A stretch of 64,000 bases of DNA from Allomyces macrogynus ATCC 38327 (lineage: Eukaryota > Blastocladiomycota > Blastocladiomycetes > Blastocladiales > Blastocladiaceae), in the NCBI GenBank assembly GCA_000151295.1, contig GG745377.1:12885-76884 (forward strand). The letters are read 5' to 3'. The translations under genes and the position numbers were made by a program. Under the pieces are notes generated by a model. That model worked only from the letters and a program-made list of their open reading frames with translations, was not told where the DNA came from and searched no databases. The number at the start of each line of letters is the position of its first letter. Positions within the stretch are counted from its first letter, which is position 1. Shown here piece after piece: positions 21,820 through 32,862 of this stretch.

Positions 21820-23541
21820 ATTTCTGTGGCAGATCACGATGAACCTGCTGCGAGTATGCATCGAGGAGTGCCCGCAGTTTCCGCATCTGAACGTTGCCAG
21901 ATGTGGTCAGGAGTTGCGTTGCCGAATTCGTGCTGATCGTCGACTGGAAGCACGGTCCCCGGTCACTTATCGCGCACGCATGCGCCTCGCCAATGTGGTA
22001 TGCACCCGCGCTCCGTGTGGCCATTTGCATTGAGACAGTGCCGAGCGGCCTGCTCAATCTGTGCCGCACCCACACTGGCCAAGAGACGGCCGTCAGTACT
22101 TGCGATCCTGTCTGGCTTGTGGCGCTGACCCCGTACGACGATCCGCCGCGCGTATATCATATTCTCGATGCGGCGATATGCGAGCCAGCTCCGCCACGAC
22201 TGTTGCCGGGTTTTCCGGTCAAGTACTGCGCCACGGACGGCATGCCTTTGCCCTCCTCGGCACCATGAGGAAAGATTGTCCTTTTCACCCGATCTGCGCG
22301 GCGTGTTAACGGTCTCGTCCCCCCCGCCACGCATTTGTGGACTGTTGCTGGTTTACTTGACCTATTTGTCGCCATGGGCTCATCGTCCTTATTTGTTGCA
22401 CCAACCGCTTCCGCGCACAATTTGCAACCTGTCATTGATTGTGCCCGACCTGCTGCACGATTTTGTGACGGCGCATCTGGAGCGACTCCAGAGTTTATCT
22501 CTACTCGAGTTGAAGGGTGGTGGATCGTCGAATTGGTTGCAGCTGCTCGTGACCATCCCACGCCACCATTTGCGCATACTCACCATCGCCAGTGTTCTGC
22601 GCGCGCAAGACCTGCCATTTACGACACTGGAATTTATGCTGCTGCAGACGCTCGTATTTCGTGCCAATTTGCAAGTCGTGGCCAGAAGCAGGGCCACGAT
22701 GCTTCTGCCAGTCTTGACCAAACTCGCACTACACTGGCGGAATTTGGACGCCAGTCTCGGCCACACCAGCGGCGGCTTTGCTCTGATTGCGCGCGTGCTA
22801 ACCCACTGCCCGACGCTCAAAGCACTCGAGTTTGTTTCTCCCAGCACACATTCACCGTCTCTGGTACCGACGACAGTGCGTTCCATACTTGCCGCCATCC
22901 CACCAACGTTAACCACACTTTCCCTCAGACGGCTCCGGGCCGCCAATTTGTCGTGATCGCCGACGTTGTGGTGCCGCCTTGTGTCCAAGTCGCGCTCTCC
23001 CCATTGACGAGCGAGACCGACGCCCTGGCAATCATGGCGCGCGTTCCGGTGTCGGTCAAGTTGCTGCAACTCGGCGAGCATCTGACGCCCGCTGTCTTGC
23101 GCCGCCTGGCTGCCGTGCCGCGACCCCACCTCGTCTCGATTGATTTGCACGGGATCGCCGATTCGCGCGAGTGCCTGCAAGCGCTCGCGCCCATGCTCCA
23201 CGACAGTGTCAAGAAACTGTCACTTCAATTTGTACCTGACACGCGATTCGACGAGAACACGTGCGACGCATGTCGCTAGCCGCACGCCCAAGTTGCAAGA
23301 AGTGTGTCTCGCTGGGTGTATCATGACCAGCGACGGAGTGGCACCAGTCAATGATACGTTGCCGACGAAGACGCTGGTCAGTGTCTAGTTCGATGTGCGC
23401 GACTTAGCTGTGGCCACGGATGCGCATGCGCGCATGCTCGTGTGCGATTGAGAACGAGTGTGTGCAGTTGGCGGCTGGATCAGATTTCGACAGTTGTTGG
23501 AAGTCATGAAGAATCGTGGGTGGAGGATGATGTTGATCTAG
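21820..23541 (+). pseudogene. F-box/LRR-like pseudogene, array copy A
   Basis: Full-length relative of the intact gene at 24,517. The start codon position reads ATT instead of ATG (21820). The F-box-like segment is shifted early (..ASERCQMWSGVALPNSC then stop). The frame recovers as ..VVRSCVAEFVL.., breaks again near 22,265 and near 22,930, and hits further stops after 23,250. Recognisable blocks remain throughout: ALTPYDDPPR, LPLPRTICNLSL-type segment, IMARVPVSVKLLQLGEHLTP and the terminal GWRMM. Several independent lesions make this a genuine pseudogene rather than an assembly error. Confidence 0.85.
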
Positions 23542-24516
23542 GGACGGGACCGTGGTCGGTATTTACGGGTCAAGTATATGTCAGTCATGTTGTGATGGTG
23601 CGATCATCTCCTGAGACGGGCGTTATGCCTTTCCTGCTCCATTCGCCTTGGTCGTTTGCATCCAACGCGCCACGGCGAGGATGCTGATACCGACAGACGT
23701 TCTGGCCAAGCAGGTCACAAACTTATACACCCATGCTTGCCAACGTTCGCCTTCATTTCAGCGCATAACATCGTCCAGCAAAAAAAAAACGAATCTGACT
23801 ACCGAAAAAGTGACAGGAGATTCTTACGGCTGCGACATTCCATGAAGCCGCTGATGGGAGCGAACGTGTGCCGTTTGGCTGCTTTTCATGCTTTGTATTC
23901 GCCACTGTTCCTTATTCACTTCTGTCTGTCTCCTCGGTTCCCAACCGCGTATTGAAACGAGTCATTAGATGAAGTTCACATTCCAGCATGACTGGGCCAA
24001 AGGCACTGTTGTTCAGAAGCGAAGCTGCTGACCGCGCCGGGGGACGGGGCCAACGTATTTATCACAGGCGATGAAGAGGAGCCAAAACAACCACATAACA
24101 AACGGCAGTGTGCGGTCCACCGCGCTCTGACGCAACGGACGGGGCACATGGCCACATCCTCAATGGATCCCAACAGCGGCCAGCATGGTGGGTCGCGCGG
24201 CCCGAGAACGCGTCCGAGCGGTCTGCGTCCGTGCTGCGCTCCTTCCACTCATGTACGCTCACAAAGCCATAAAGGTGATGCCCAAATGCATCATGGAATG
24301 ACTCTGGTTTGCGCTTTGCCTGATGTCCGACTGCTGGCCACAGAAACTCTGGCAAAGACTCATTCATGGCAATCACAGCCCTGGTAGGAGTGATGGTGGA
24401 GCCAGCATCAACCAGCTGCACTCTCGATCACATTCAAACTGATTTTATACTCCGCAAGCACTTCCTGCAACAACGCGCAACTTGCATCCAACGCTGCCAG
24501 ATAAGAAAACCAAAAA
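23542..24516. other. Spacer between array copies A and B
   Basis: No gene seen. Contains leader element 2 near 23,915-23,965. Confidence 0.6.
23915..23965 (+). repeat. F-box/LRR array leader element, copy 2
   Basis: Ends ATTGAAACGAGTCATT and is preceded by a related pyrimidine-rich block with GGTTCCC. About 550 bp upstream of intact copy B. Confidence 0.65.
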
Positions 24517-26274
24517 ATGTCCACTGCGGCAGACCAAGATCAACCTGCTGCAAGCGTCCAGGAAGGCGTCTCTGCTGTGCCCACGTTCGAGCGTTTACCA
24601 GACGTGGTCAAGATCCGTGTTGCCGAATTTGTGCTTTCGGCTTGGGAAATCGGTCCCAAGTCGCTTGTCGCGCTCGCACGAGCATCGTCAAGTTGGTTCG
24701 CGCTTGCGCTGAATGTGGCAAGTTCCGGCGAGAGTGTGCAGCACGGCCTGATTAACCTGGGCCGCACCGACGCGGGGGAGGAAACGACCGTCTGCAAATG
24801 CGATCCCGCAGGGCTCGTGGCCCTGACCCCGCACGACGACCCGCCGCACGCGTTTCTCATTCTCGCTGCAGTGCTGTGCGAGCCAGCATCTCCTTCGCAT
24901 TTTTCGGGTTTGCCAGTCAAGTATCGCGTCACGGATCGTGTGCCATTGCCCTCCACGGTGCCACGAGGAATGGTCACTTTGATGACACCAGCCCGTGGCG
25001 AATCGCTGACGATCATGTCTCTACCGCCACGCATTTCTGTGCTTGCCGTGGTGGGTCTGAGCGATTTGTCGCCGTGGATCCAGTACTCGTACCTGCTTCT
25101 TCAGCCACTCCCGCGCACAATCCACAGCATGTCGCTGATGGTGCCCGATCTGCCGCACGAGTTTGTCACTGAAACGGCTCATCTCGAGCGACTCCAAAAT
25201 TTGTTTCTTTTCGAGGCGATTGGCGGCGGCTCATCAAGTTGGCTGCAGCTGCTCATGACCATTCCCCGCCGCCACCTGCGCATGCTCACCATCACCCGTG
25301 TTCCACGCGTGCAGGCCTCGCCATCCACGGCACTGGATTTTCCAGTGCTGCACACGTTTGTATGCGGTACTGATTTGCAAGTCGTGGCCCCACTCCTGGC
25401 TGCCATGTGCCTGCCGCGCTTGACCAAGCTCTCGCTGCACCCGCGCACTTTGGGCATGAGTCTTAACCACACCAGCGCCGATTTTGCTCTCGTTGCGCGC
25501 GTGCTCTCTCACTGCCCGGCGCTCAAAGCGTTCAATCTTGGTCTGTCCCAGCACCCATCCACCACCTCTGGCACCGACGACCTGGCAGCAGTGCTTCCTA
25601 TGCTTGGGGCCATTCCTCGGACGTTGACCACGCTTTGCCTCAACCTGATGGTTCCTGGCCGCCAATTTGCCGTGACGGCCGATCTCGTGGTGCCGTCTGG
25701 CGTCCAGGTCCTCACTCTCTCCCCATTTGCCAGTGAAGCTGACGCGCTTGTGATCATGGCGCGCATTCCGGTGTCAGTCAAATCGCTTCATCTCGACGAG
25801 CATCTGACACCCGATGTCTTGCGTCGCCTTGCCGCAGTGCCGCGGCCGCATCTCGTCTCTATTGAATTGCATGGTATTACCGACGCGCGCGAGTGTCTGC
25901 AAGCGCTCGCGTCCATGCTCCATGTGGCGGTCACAAAACTATCGCTTCAATTCGTGTCCGGCACGGTCTTTGACGAGAGCGCGTGGGCGACGCTCATCGC
26001 CAATGGCACGCCCAAGTTGCGCGAAGTGCGTCTTGCTGGATGTACCATGACCAGCGGTGGGGTGGCACGGGTCATTGGCACGCTGCCGACGGATACGCTG
26101 TTCAGAATTTGGCTGGACGTGCGCGACCTGGGGGTTATCGTGGACGCGGCCGCGCGCTTGCTCGCACGCGACTGGGACAAGCTGTGTGGGGTTGGGTTTG
26201 CGGGTCCAATGAACCAGCTTCCGACAAAGTTGCGCGTGGCCATGGAGAGCCGTGGGTGGAAGACGATCATGTAG
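24517..26274 (+). CDS. F-box/LRR-like protein, array copy B (intact)
   Basis: Single-exon 585-residue protein. Residues about 22-60 match an F-box-like pattern: FERLPDVVKIRVAEFVL, then SLVALARASSSWFALAL. Downstream is a long series of degenerate leucine-rich segments: LERLQNLFLFE, RRHLRMLTITRVPR, SVKSLHLDEHLTPDVLRRLA, HLVSIELHG, KLREVRLAGCTMTSGGVARV. It ends with a family-specific block, LLARDWDKLCGVGF..RGWKTIM. F-box proteins recruit substrates to SCF ubiquitin ligases through Skp1; whether this F-box still binds Skp1 is not visible. I see no membrane segment or signal peptide. It belongs to a five-copy tandem array, and I do not know a named orthologue. Confidence 0.8.
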   Translation: MSTAADQDQPAASVQEGVSAVPTFERLPDVVKIRVAEFVLSAWEIGPKSLVALARASSSWFALALNVASSGESVQHGLINLGRTDAGEETTVCKCDPAGLVALTPHDDPPHAFLILAAVLCEPASPSHFSGLPVKYRVTDRVPLPSTVPRGMVTLMTPARGESLTIMSLPPRISVLAVVGLSDLSPWIQYSYLLLQPLPRTIHSMSLMVPDLPHEFVTETAHLERLQNLFLFEAIGGGSSSWLQLLMTIPRRHLRMLTITRVPRVQASPSTALDFPVLHTFVCGTDLQVVAPLLAAMCLPRLTKLSLHPRTLGMSLNHTSADFALVARVLSHCPALKAFNLGLSQHPSTTSGTDDLAAVLPMLGAIPRTLTTLCLNLMVPGRQFAVTADLVVPSGVQVLTLSPFASEADALVIMARIPVSVKSLHLDEHLTPDVLRRLAAVPRPHLVSIELHGITDARECLQALASMLHVAVTKLSLQFVSGTVFDESAWATLIANGTPKLREVRLAGCTMTSGGVARVIGTLPTDTLFRIWLDVRDLGVIVDAAARLLARDWDKLCGVGFAGPMNQLPTKLRVAMESRGWKTIM

Positions 26275-26857
26275 GGGCGGGCCCAGTGTTGGTGGCGATG
26301 ATGGTCTTGCTTTGACGGGATGGTCATGCCTGCATTGTTGTGGCACTGTGGACCGCATCCTAATCGTTTTCCTTTCACCGCGCCAGCGCGACGATGCCGG
26401 TCTGAGCGGTTTGGTTGGGACGGTCATGAATAACAATCGTGGGACGTTAGACGTTGAGGCGTGCTCTTTCGTTTCATGCTGTCCTGATAGTTGAAGCAAC
26501 GCAGGTCGTCGTTGCTTTCATCCAGTCCGCCTCCATCTGCTTCCGACCCCTGATTGAAACGAGTAATTGCGTGTTGTGGTTCACATTTTGTTAAGACGCT
26601 TGTTTGCGTCCTTGCTGGTCTTGCTGCTGTTTCGAGGCGCTCTCATGCCTTGCATGGCGACCGAAACTGTTGCTGACGGTCGGTGTGGCAAAACAGCGAG
26701 CCCACTGCATCAACTCAAGTTCATCACCATTAGAGTCTCAAGTCACAGCTCACAACATCAACCCATCCAACGACCTCACCTTCCGCGATCACTTGCCGCA
26801 AGGACAAACAACGCGCTTCAGCTACTGCACGCTGGTCACGAACAGGCCAGTAGAATC
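26275..26857. other. Spacer between array copies B and C
   Basis: No gene seen. Its first half resembles the spacer after copy C (shared GGTCATGAATAA-type and GTTGAAGCAACGC blocks), and leader element 3 lies at 26,521-26,566. Confidence 0.6.
26521..26566 (+). repeat. F-box/LRR array leader element, copy 3
   Basis: TCCAGTCCGC followed by TGATTGAAACGAGTAATT, about 300 bp upstream of copy C. Confidence 0.7.
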
Positions 26858-28618
26858 ATGTCTGCAGCTGACCGCGATGGACCCGCCTTCATCACCACAC
26901 TAGGAGAACAGCACGCGCTTGTGAACTTCACTGGCTTGCCCGACGTAACTACCTTTGAGCGTTTGCCAGGAGTGGTCAAGATTCGCATCGCCGAGTTCGA
27001 ACTGATACTGAGCCGGTATTTTCCCTGGTCGCTTCTCGCGATTGCACGCACGTCACCGAAGTGGTATGCGCTGGCGCTCCGGGCGGCTCACAATCAGGAG
27101 TGCAATGCGATCAGCCTGTGCTGTGCGGATGCTGGAGACGAAATGGTCCTCAGCGACTGTGACCCTGTCAGGCAAGTGGCCCTGACCCCGCATGACGATC
27201 CGTCGCGCGCATTTCTCATTCTTGCTGCAGTGCAATACGATCCAGCTCCTGAGCCGCGCTTGCCAGGCTCACCAGTGAGGTACCGATCACGGATCGTGTG
27301 CCCTTGCCATCCACACTCGTGGTTACCTTGACTTCAGCAGACATTGGCTCGTTCACAGTCGCCTGCCTGCCACCACACCTTTCGGCGCTCATGTTGGTGT
27401 ATTTTAGCGGTTCGCCATGGACGGAGCACCCGTATTTGTTGCACCGGCCGCTTCCGCGCACGATCCGCAGGGTATCATTGATGGCGCCCAACCTGGCAAG
27501 CGAATTCGTTGCCGGAATGGCGCATCTCGATCGAATCGAGAGTCCGACATTGGCCGAGTTCAATGGCGGTGCATCGTCAAACTGGCTGCACGTGCTCGCG
27601 ACCATCCCTTACAGCAACCTGCGCACACTATCGCTCAACACTACTCCGCACGTGCTCGCCTCTCCAACTGCGTCGCTGAATATTCCCGTGCTGCAGACTC
27701 TCGCTTGCTCTGCTGATCCACAAGTTGTGGCTCCATTCTTTGCCACCATGCACGTGCCTCTCCTGACCAGATTCTCTATGGGACCGATGGACCACAGCAT
27801 CACCAGCACCGAGTTTAATCTGATTGTTTGTATTCTATCACACTGTCCGGTGCTCAAATCGTTTCAGTTTGGCTGGCTTACTCGGGCCCACGACACATCC
27901 ACTGTTGCTGCAATCGAAGACCGCGCTACGTCGCGTCCAATGTTAGTCGCCATTCCGCCGGCCCTGAGCACGCTCTTCCTTGCCTTCAACGTCGTTGGCA
28001 CGCGGTCTGTCGTGACGGCCGATATTGCCATTCCTCCTGGCGCCCAGGACCTCGCTCTCTCTCCCTTGGGAAATGACTCCGACGCCATTGCAATCTTGGA
28101 CCGGGTACCGGCATCGGTCATGTCGCTGCGGCTCGGCGACCATCTGACACCCGGAGCCTTGAGCCATCTGGCCGCCATGACGCGGCTGCTGCACCTCACG
28201 TCACTTACCCGACCTTAGCGTGGTCAACGCGTGCGAGTGTTTACACGCGCTCGCACCGATCCTTCATGCGGGTACCCAGAAGTTGTCGCATTACTTTGTG
28301 CCCGGAACGCAATTCGACGAACGCGCGTGGGCGGCGTTTATGGCCAACGGGACGGTCAAGTTGCGCGAAGTGTGACTTGGTGGGTGGGCCATGACCGACG
28401 ACGCGGTGGAGCGGGTTTTCGAAAAGTTACCAGCGGACTCGCTGTTCCGGATTAATTTGGACGTGCGCGACCCAGATGTTGTCAAGGCCGCGGTCGAGCG
28501 CCTGCTCGCGCGGGATTGGAAACAGCTACAGGGTGTTGGGTTTGCACATTCGCTAGTGCTGATTCCAGCGGAGATGCATGAGGCAATGAAAAACCGTGGG
28601 TGGAGGACGATCATGTAA
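26858..28618 (+). pseudogene. F-box/LRR-like pseudogene, array copy C
   Basis: Starts with ATG and an intact F-box-like region (FERLPGVVKIRIAEFEL, ARTSPKWYALAL). Frame changes occur near 27,285 (after SPVRYRSRI) and near 28,205, and an in-frame stop lies near 28,374 within the block ..TVKLREV. The last segment, MTDDAVERVFEKLPADSLF to the terminal RGWRTIM, is open and ends at 28,618. Closer to copy D than to copy B in several blocks (for example GSPWT.HPYLLHRPLPR). At least three lesions make the product non-functional as assembled. Confidence 0.85.
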
Positions 28619-29198
28619 ATGCAAGCCCATTGCCGTTGGTCTAGCAGACGTATTGGCTATGTTGGCTTTGCTTTGACAGGGCGATCATGCACTCTTTGAC
28701 CACTCTGTGTCCCACTTTCGCTTTACGTTAGCGCGCCGGCTCAACGGCAGCAGTCCGAAATATTTGGTCGGGTCAGTCATAAATAAAGCCGTCGAAGTTG
28801 AAATGTGCTCATTCGTTTCGTGCTTCGTGTGAACGAACTGAGAGATGAAGCAACGCTGTGCACTCTGCGTCGCCGTCGCTCCATTCTTGATCCAGTCCGT
28901 CTCGCCCGTTCCCGTCCCCGACTTGAAACGAGTACTTGTTAAATCAGCATTTAGCCAAGACCCTTTTTTTTTTTTTTGCAATCTTGCTGCGCCCGAAGAC
29001 GCTGCCAAGACGTTTCGTGGTGAGCAAACAGCTCGTGAGGAATTCCGACGCTTCCCCACGCTTCGCTCGCTTCAGATCCGACGAACCAACACCACCCATC
29101 GCCCATCCAATTCTTCCTTTCAACGACCGCAGTCACTTCCTGCAAAGGCCTGCAACTCGCCTCAACTGCTCCCAGACAACCAAGGACCCGAAAGAAGT
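28619..29198. other. Spacer and leader of array copy D
   Basis: No separate gene. An ATG at 28,845 is in frame with copy D and would add 118 residues, but that stretch coincides with the repeated leader element and a T-run, so I treat it as untranslated. Leader element 4 lies at 28,891-28,936. Confidence 0.55.
28891..28936 (+). repeat. F-box/LRR array leader element, copy 4
   Basis: TCCAGTCCGTCTCGCCCGTT followed by CTTGAAACGAGTACTT. Best match to element 1. About 265 bp upstream of intact copy D. Confidence 0.7.
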
Positions 29199-30959
29199 AT
29201 GTCGGCGGCCGACCGTGATGGGTCTGCTGCGAGATCGAAAGGAGGACCGCACGCAATTGAAAGCTGCTTTGGCTTGCAGCCCGCCGTGTCCGCTTTTGAG
29301 CGATTGCCAGACGTGGTCAAGATTCGTGTCGCTGAATTCGTCCTAAGGTGGACACAAGGTCCCCGGCTGCTTGTCGCACTCGCACGCACATCGCCAAAAT
29401 GGTATGCGTTGGCGCTGAGTGTGGCCATTCGCAACGACAGCTGCACTTTGATCAACCTTTGCCCCACGGATGCGGGCGAGGAGACGACCGTCAGCGAATG
29501 CGATCCTGTTGGGCTTGTGGCCGTTACACCACACGACGATCCGCCGAGCGCATTCCTCATTCTCGATGCAGTTTCGTACGGCCCAGCATCACCGCGTTTG
29601 TTCGGTTCAACGCCGAAGTACCGCGTCACGGATCACATGCCCTTGCCCTGCTCGGCGCCACAAGGAATGGCTCTTTTGACTTCAACCAACCGTGATGACC
29701 CATTTGTGGTCGCGTGCCTGCCGCCACTCATTTCAGCGCTCACGTTGATGTATTATATCGGTTCGCCATGGACGCAGCATCCGTATTTGTTGCACCGGCC
29801 GCTTCCGCGCATGATCTGCAGGGTGTCATTGATGGTGCCTGACCTGCCGAGCGAGCTGGTCGCTGAAATGGCGCATCTTGAACGAATCAAGAGTCTGACA
29901 TTGGCCGAGATGGATGGCGGCGGCTCGTCAAATTGGATGCAGCTTCTCACGGCCATCCCTCGCAATGGCCTGCGATTGCTCGCGATCATCCGCGTCCCTC
30001 GTGTGCAGGGCTTGCCATCCGCCGAGGTGGTGTTCCCGGCGCTGCAGAAGCTCATGTGCCACGCTGATTTGCAAACTGTGCTGCCGTTCCTGACTATCGT
30101 TCGTTTGCCGCACCTGACCTGGCTCACTTTGGACCCTGCGATGCAAAACCTGACTATCACCGACTTTGCTCTCGTTGCGCGCGTGCTATCGCACTGCCCG
30201 ATGCTGAAAGCGTTCCATTTCGGCCTCAACTACCGCCCCCCCACAGTATCTGCGACCGATGATCGTTTTGCAGCGCGCCCCATGCTAGTTGCCATCCCAG
30301 CCATACTGACCACGCTCTGCCTCATCTTGAGTGTGCCCAGCACGCGTTTTGTCGTGACCCCTGATATCGCGGTGCCACCCAGCGTTGAAAATCTTACTCT
30401 TTCCCCATTCGCCGGTGAAGCAGACGCCCTAGAGATCATGGCTCGCATCCCAGCGTCGGTTAAGTCACTGCATCTCGGCGACCGTCTTACGTCTGCAGTC
30501 TTGCGCCGCCTGGCCGCTGTGCCGCTGCCGCATCTCGTTTCAATTGACCTTCGCGGCGTGGCCGATGGGCGCGAGTGTCTGCAAGCTCTCACACCCATGC
30601 TCCAGGCGGGTGTCAAGAAACTGGCGCTTCGCTTTGTGCCCAGAACGCAATTCGACGATCACGCGTGGGTGACACTCATGGCTGACGGCTCGCTCAAGTT
30701 ACGGGACGTGCGGCTCGGTGGATGTACCATGACCAGCGACGCGGTGGCGCGGGTTATTGAAACGTTGCCAGCGGACTCGCTGGTCAGTATTGTTTTGGAC
30801 GTGCGTGACCCAGATGTGGTCAAGGCCGCGGCCGAGCGCCTGCTCGCGCGGGACTGGGAGCGGCTGCATGGTGTTGGGATTGCTGGTAATTCGCCATTTC
30901 TGATCCCGGCGGAGATGCGCCAGGCTATGGAGAGCCGTGGGTGGACGACGATCGCGTAA
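29199..30959 (+). CDS. F-box/LRR-like protein, array copy D (intact)
   Basis: Single-exon 586-residue paralogue of copy B. The start MSAADRDGSAARS aligns with the starts of copies B and C. F-box-like segment: FERLPDVVKIRVAEFVL, then LLVALARTSPKWYALAL. LRR-like blocks include LERIKSLTLAEMDGGGSSNW, NGLRLLAIIRVPRVQ, SVKSLHLGDRLTSAVLRRLA, HLVSIDLRG and LKLRDVRLGGCTMTSDAVARV. It ends LLARDWERLHGVG..RGWTTIA. The most conserved stretch across all copies is the IMARIPxSVKxLxLGxxLTxxxLRRLAAVPxPHLVSI block. An adaptor or SCF role is inferred from the F-box-like pattern only. Confidence 0.8.
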   Translation: MSAADRDGSAARSKGGPHAIESCFGLQPAVSAFERLPDVVKIRVAEFVLRWTQGPRLLVALARTSPKWYALALSVAIRNDSCTLINLCPTDAGEETTVSECDPVGLVAVTPHDDPPSAFLILDAVSYGPASPRLFGSTPKYRVTDHMPLPCSAPQGMALLTSTNRDDPFVVACLPPLISALTLMYYIGSPWTQHPYLLHRPLPRMICRVSLMVPDLPSELVAEMAHLERIKSLTLAEMDGGGSSNWMQLLTAIPRNGLRLLAIIRVPRVQGLPSAEVVFPALQKLMCHADLQTVLPFLTIVRLPHLTWLTLDPAMQNLTITDFALVARVLSHCPMLKAFHFGLNYRPPTVSATDDRFAARPMLVAIPAILTTLCLILSVPSTRFVVTPDIAVPPSVENLTLSPFAGEADALEIMARIPASVKSLHLGDRLTSAVLRRLAAVPLPHLVSIDLRGVADGRECLQALTPMLQAGVKKLALRFVPRTQFDDHAWVTLMADGSLKLRDVRLGGCTMTSDAVARVIETLPADSLVSIVLDVRDPDVVKAAAERLLARDWERLHGVGIAGNSPFLIPAEMRQAMESRGWTTIA

Positions 30960-31109
30960 TCGCGAGCCCGTCATTGCGAGGGCAGCAATGGTAGTGCCCA
31001 TGATGGTGATGGACTTGCCGCGGTGGCGTTGGTCGTAGTAACCCATGGTTGAGCTGCCTTTCCTGTTGTTCTCTATGCCGTGGTGCCGATATGTCAGACC
31101 GCTCCATAT

Positions 31110-32355
31110 CCTGCAGACCATCAAGATTTTTGTTGATGATTTTATGCTCTTGGGGAAAGAACATGGTCCTCGGTCTCTTGTCGCGCTCGCACGAGCGCTG
31201 CCAAAGTGGAGTGTGCCCGTGCTGCGTGCAGTTGCCCGTAGTAGGTTGTGCAACACGATCAATCTCTCCCACACCGACACTGGCGAGGAGATTAGTGTCA
31301 GCAATGGCAATCCTGTCGAGCTCGTTGCCCTGGCGCTGCACGACGACCCACCGCACGCCGTATTGGTGCGGTCGCTTGCCTTCCGAGCATTTCTGGGTTC
31401 ACGCTGATGTATCTCTGGGACCACCAGACACCCAAATGCACGACCTCGCTACTTATTGTGAGATTGAAGAATCGCTCTTCGGCCACCCAAACCTCAAAGT
31501 AGCCAAATCCGTGCCTTCAGTTCAGCAATCGACATCAGCAAACTCGCACTCGACTACAGGCTCATTTCCCAGAATATGCATCAGCGGTTGTGGATGGTTG
31601 TGGACCGCAATGCAAAATCAGGCAAAATGGTGGTGGGAAACGCTTTGAGTGACAGCAACACGGTCACGGTTGGTGTCAAAAACCCGCGTCAAGCTCGTAT
31701 TCCTTTTTGTTCCCGACTTGGACTGTGATTTTGTCGCGCGAATGGCACAGGTTCTGGAGCACCTGAGTGTCGTTGAAAAAGTAGGTGGCGGCTCGTCGGA
31801 TTGGATGCATCTGGTCATGGCCGTCCCACGAGGCCGATTGCGCTCGCTGGGTGTTTGCCCTGCCGCACGACCACAGATTCTGCCGTCGACCGAGCTTGTA
31901 TTTCCGATATTGAACTCGCTGTCATCCGGCTCTCGGCCAGTCCTCTTAGCGCCGCTTCTTGGAGCAATGCGTGCGGCGCACCTAACGGAGATCTCTTTTC
32001 ACTTCAACCATTCCGGACTCAGCAGTGACGAGTGTGCTTTGATTGTCAGTGCGCTCTCTCGGAGCCTCGAGCTCAAGGTGTTTCGATTCCAACAATCTCA
32101 CGATTCCCACGTTTCTTGAATGAGCCCGGGGCGCTCATGACTGACGCCAGTGTGGCCTTGCGCGCAATGTTTGCGTCGATTCCTCGCATTTTGGCTGTCC
32201 TATCCCTCCACCTGGATGACCTCGCTCTCACGGCCGATCTTGTTGTGCCGCCTGCTGTCACGGATTTGAAACTTTACCAGTTAGCGAGTGATACCGATGC
32301 TGCTGCCGTTGCGTCGCATATTCCAACCTCGGTGACAGTGCTACAGCTGGCTGGT
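31110..32355 (+). pseudogene. F-box/LRR-like pseudogene, array copy E (truncated both ends)
   Basis: Most decayed copy. It begins inside the F-box-like region (ILQTIKIFVDDFML, HGPRSLVALARALPKW). About 230 bp in the middle (31,410-31,650) is unrecognisable. Homology resumes at LDCDFVARMAQVLEHLSVVE with GGGSSDWMHLVMAVPRGRLRSL, shifts frame near 32,110, and stops after SHIPTSVTVLQLAG; the terminal quarter is missing. No leader element precedes it closely, so it may be a partial end unit of the array. Confidence 0.75.
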
Positions 32356-32862
32356 CAGTGCGTCCCATGCTTGCCCGTCAAGACATGCGCGGCGCACGAA
32401 GTCCAGGGCCAGTTTTTTTTGGTGCTCGAGTAGAGCATGAGCGCGAGCGATGAGAGGGACTCCTCTGCATCTGCGAGGCCGCGGAGCTCAATACAGTTCT
32501 GGACAAAAGTATCAACCCTGTGGTCCTCTTGGTCATCGCTATCTCAATGAATCGTCAAACCCACGGCTCTCCCCCTTCCGGACGCGTGTCGATGACGATG
32601 GACGATGAGCTGCCAAACTGTGAGCAACGTCGAGCTGCCAAGCACACCACGCACACATGCTCGACTCGGACGCCACTTGTGCCAGTTCTCCACCTCAAAT
32701 CAACGCGCCCACATCAGCAGCACCCAGAAACACGCGGCAGCGGGCGTTGCGGGACATGGCACCGAGCATCACCACACGTCCCTGTCCCAGCGAGCTGCAC
32801 GGCTAGTTTCCCTGCACCCCGCGTCCGACCACGCTCTGCGGGCTTCGCCGTCGGCAGTGACC
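32356..32862. other. Array end to TMEM170 gene spacer
   Basis: No gene recognised. The window returns from the less GC-rich array to GC-rich sequence here. Confidence 0.6.

Noticed and set aside
28845..29198. N-terminal extension of F-box/LRR copy D from ATG 28,845
   Set aside because: The region coincides with the repeated leader element and a T-run; other copies start at the position equivalent to 29,199.
21029..32355. Transposon origin of the repeated F-box/LRR units
   Set aside because: No transposase, reverse transcriptase, terminal repeats or target-site duplications seen; tandem unequal exchange explains the pattern.
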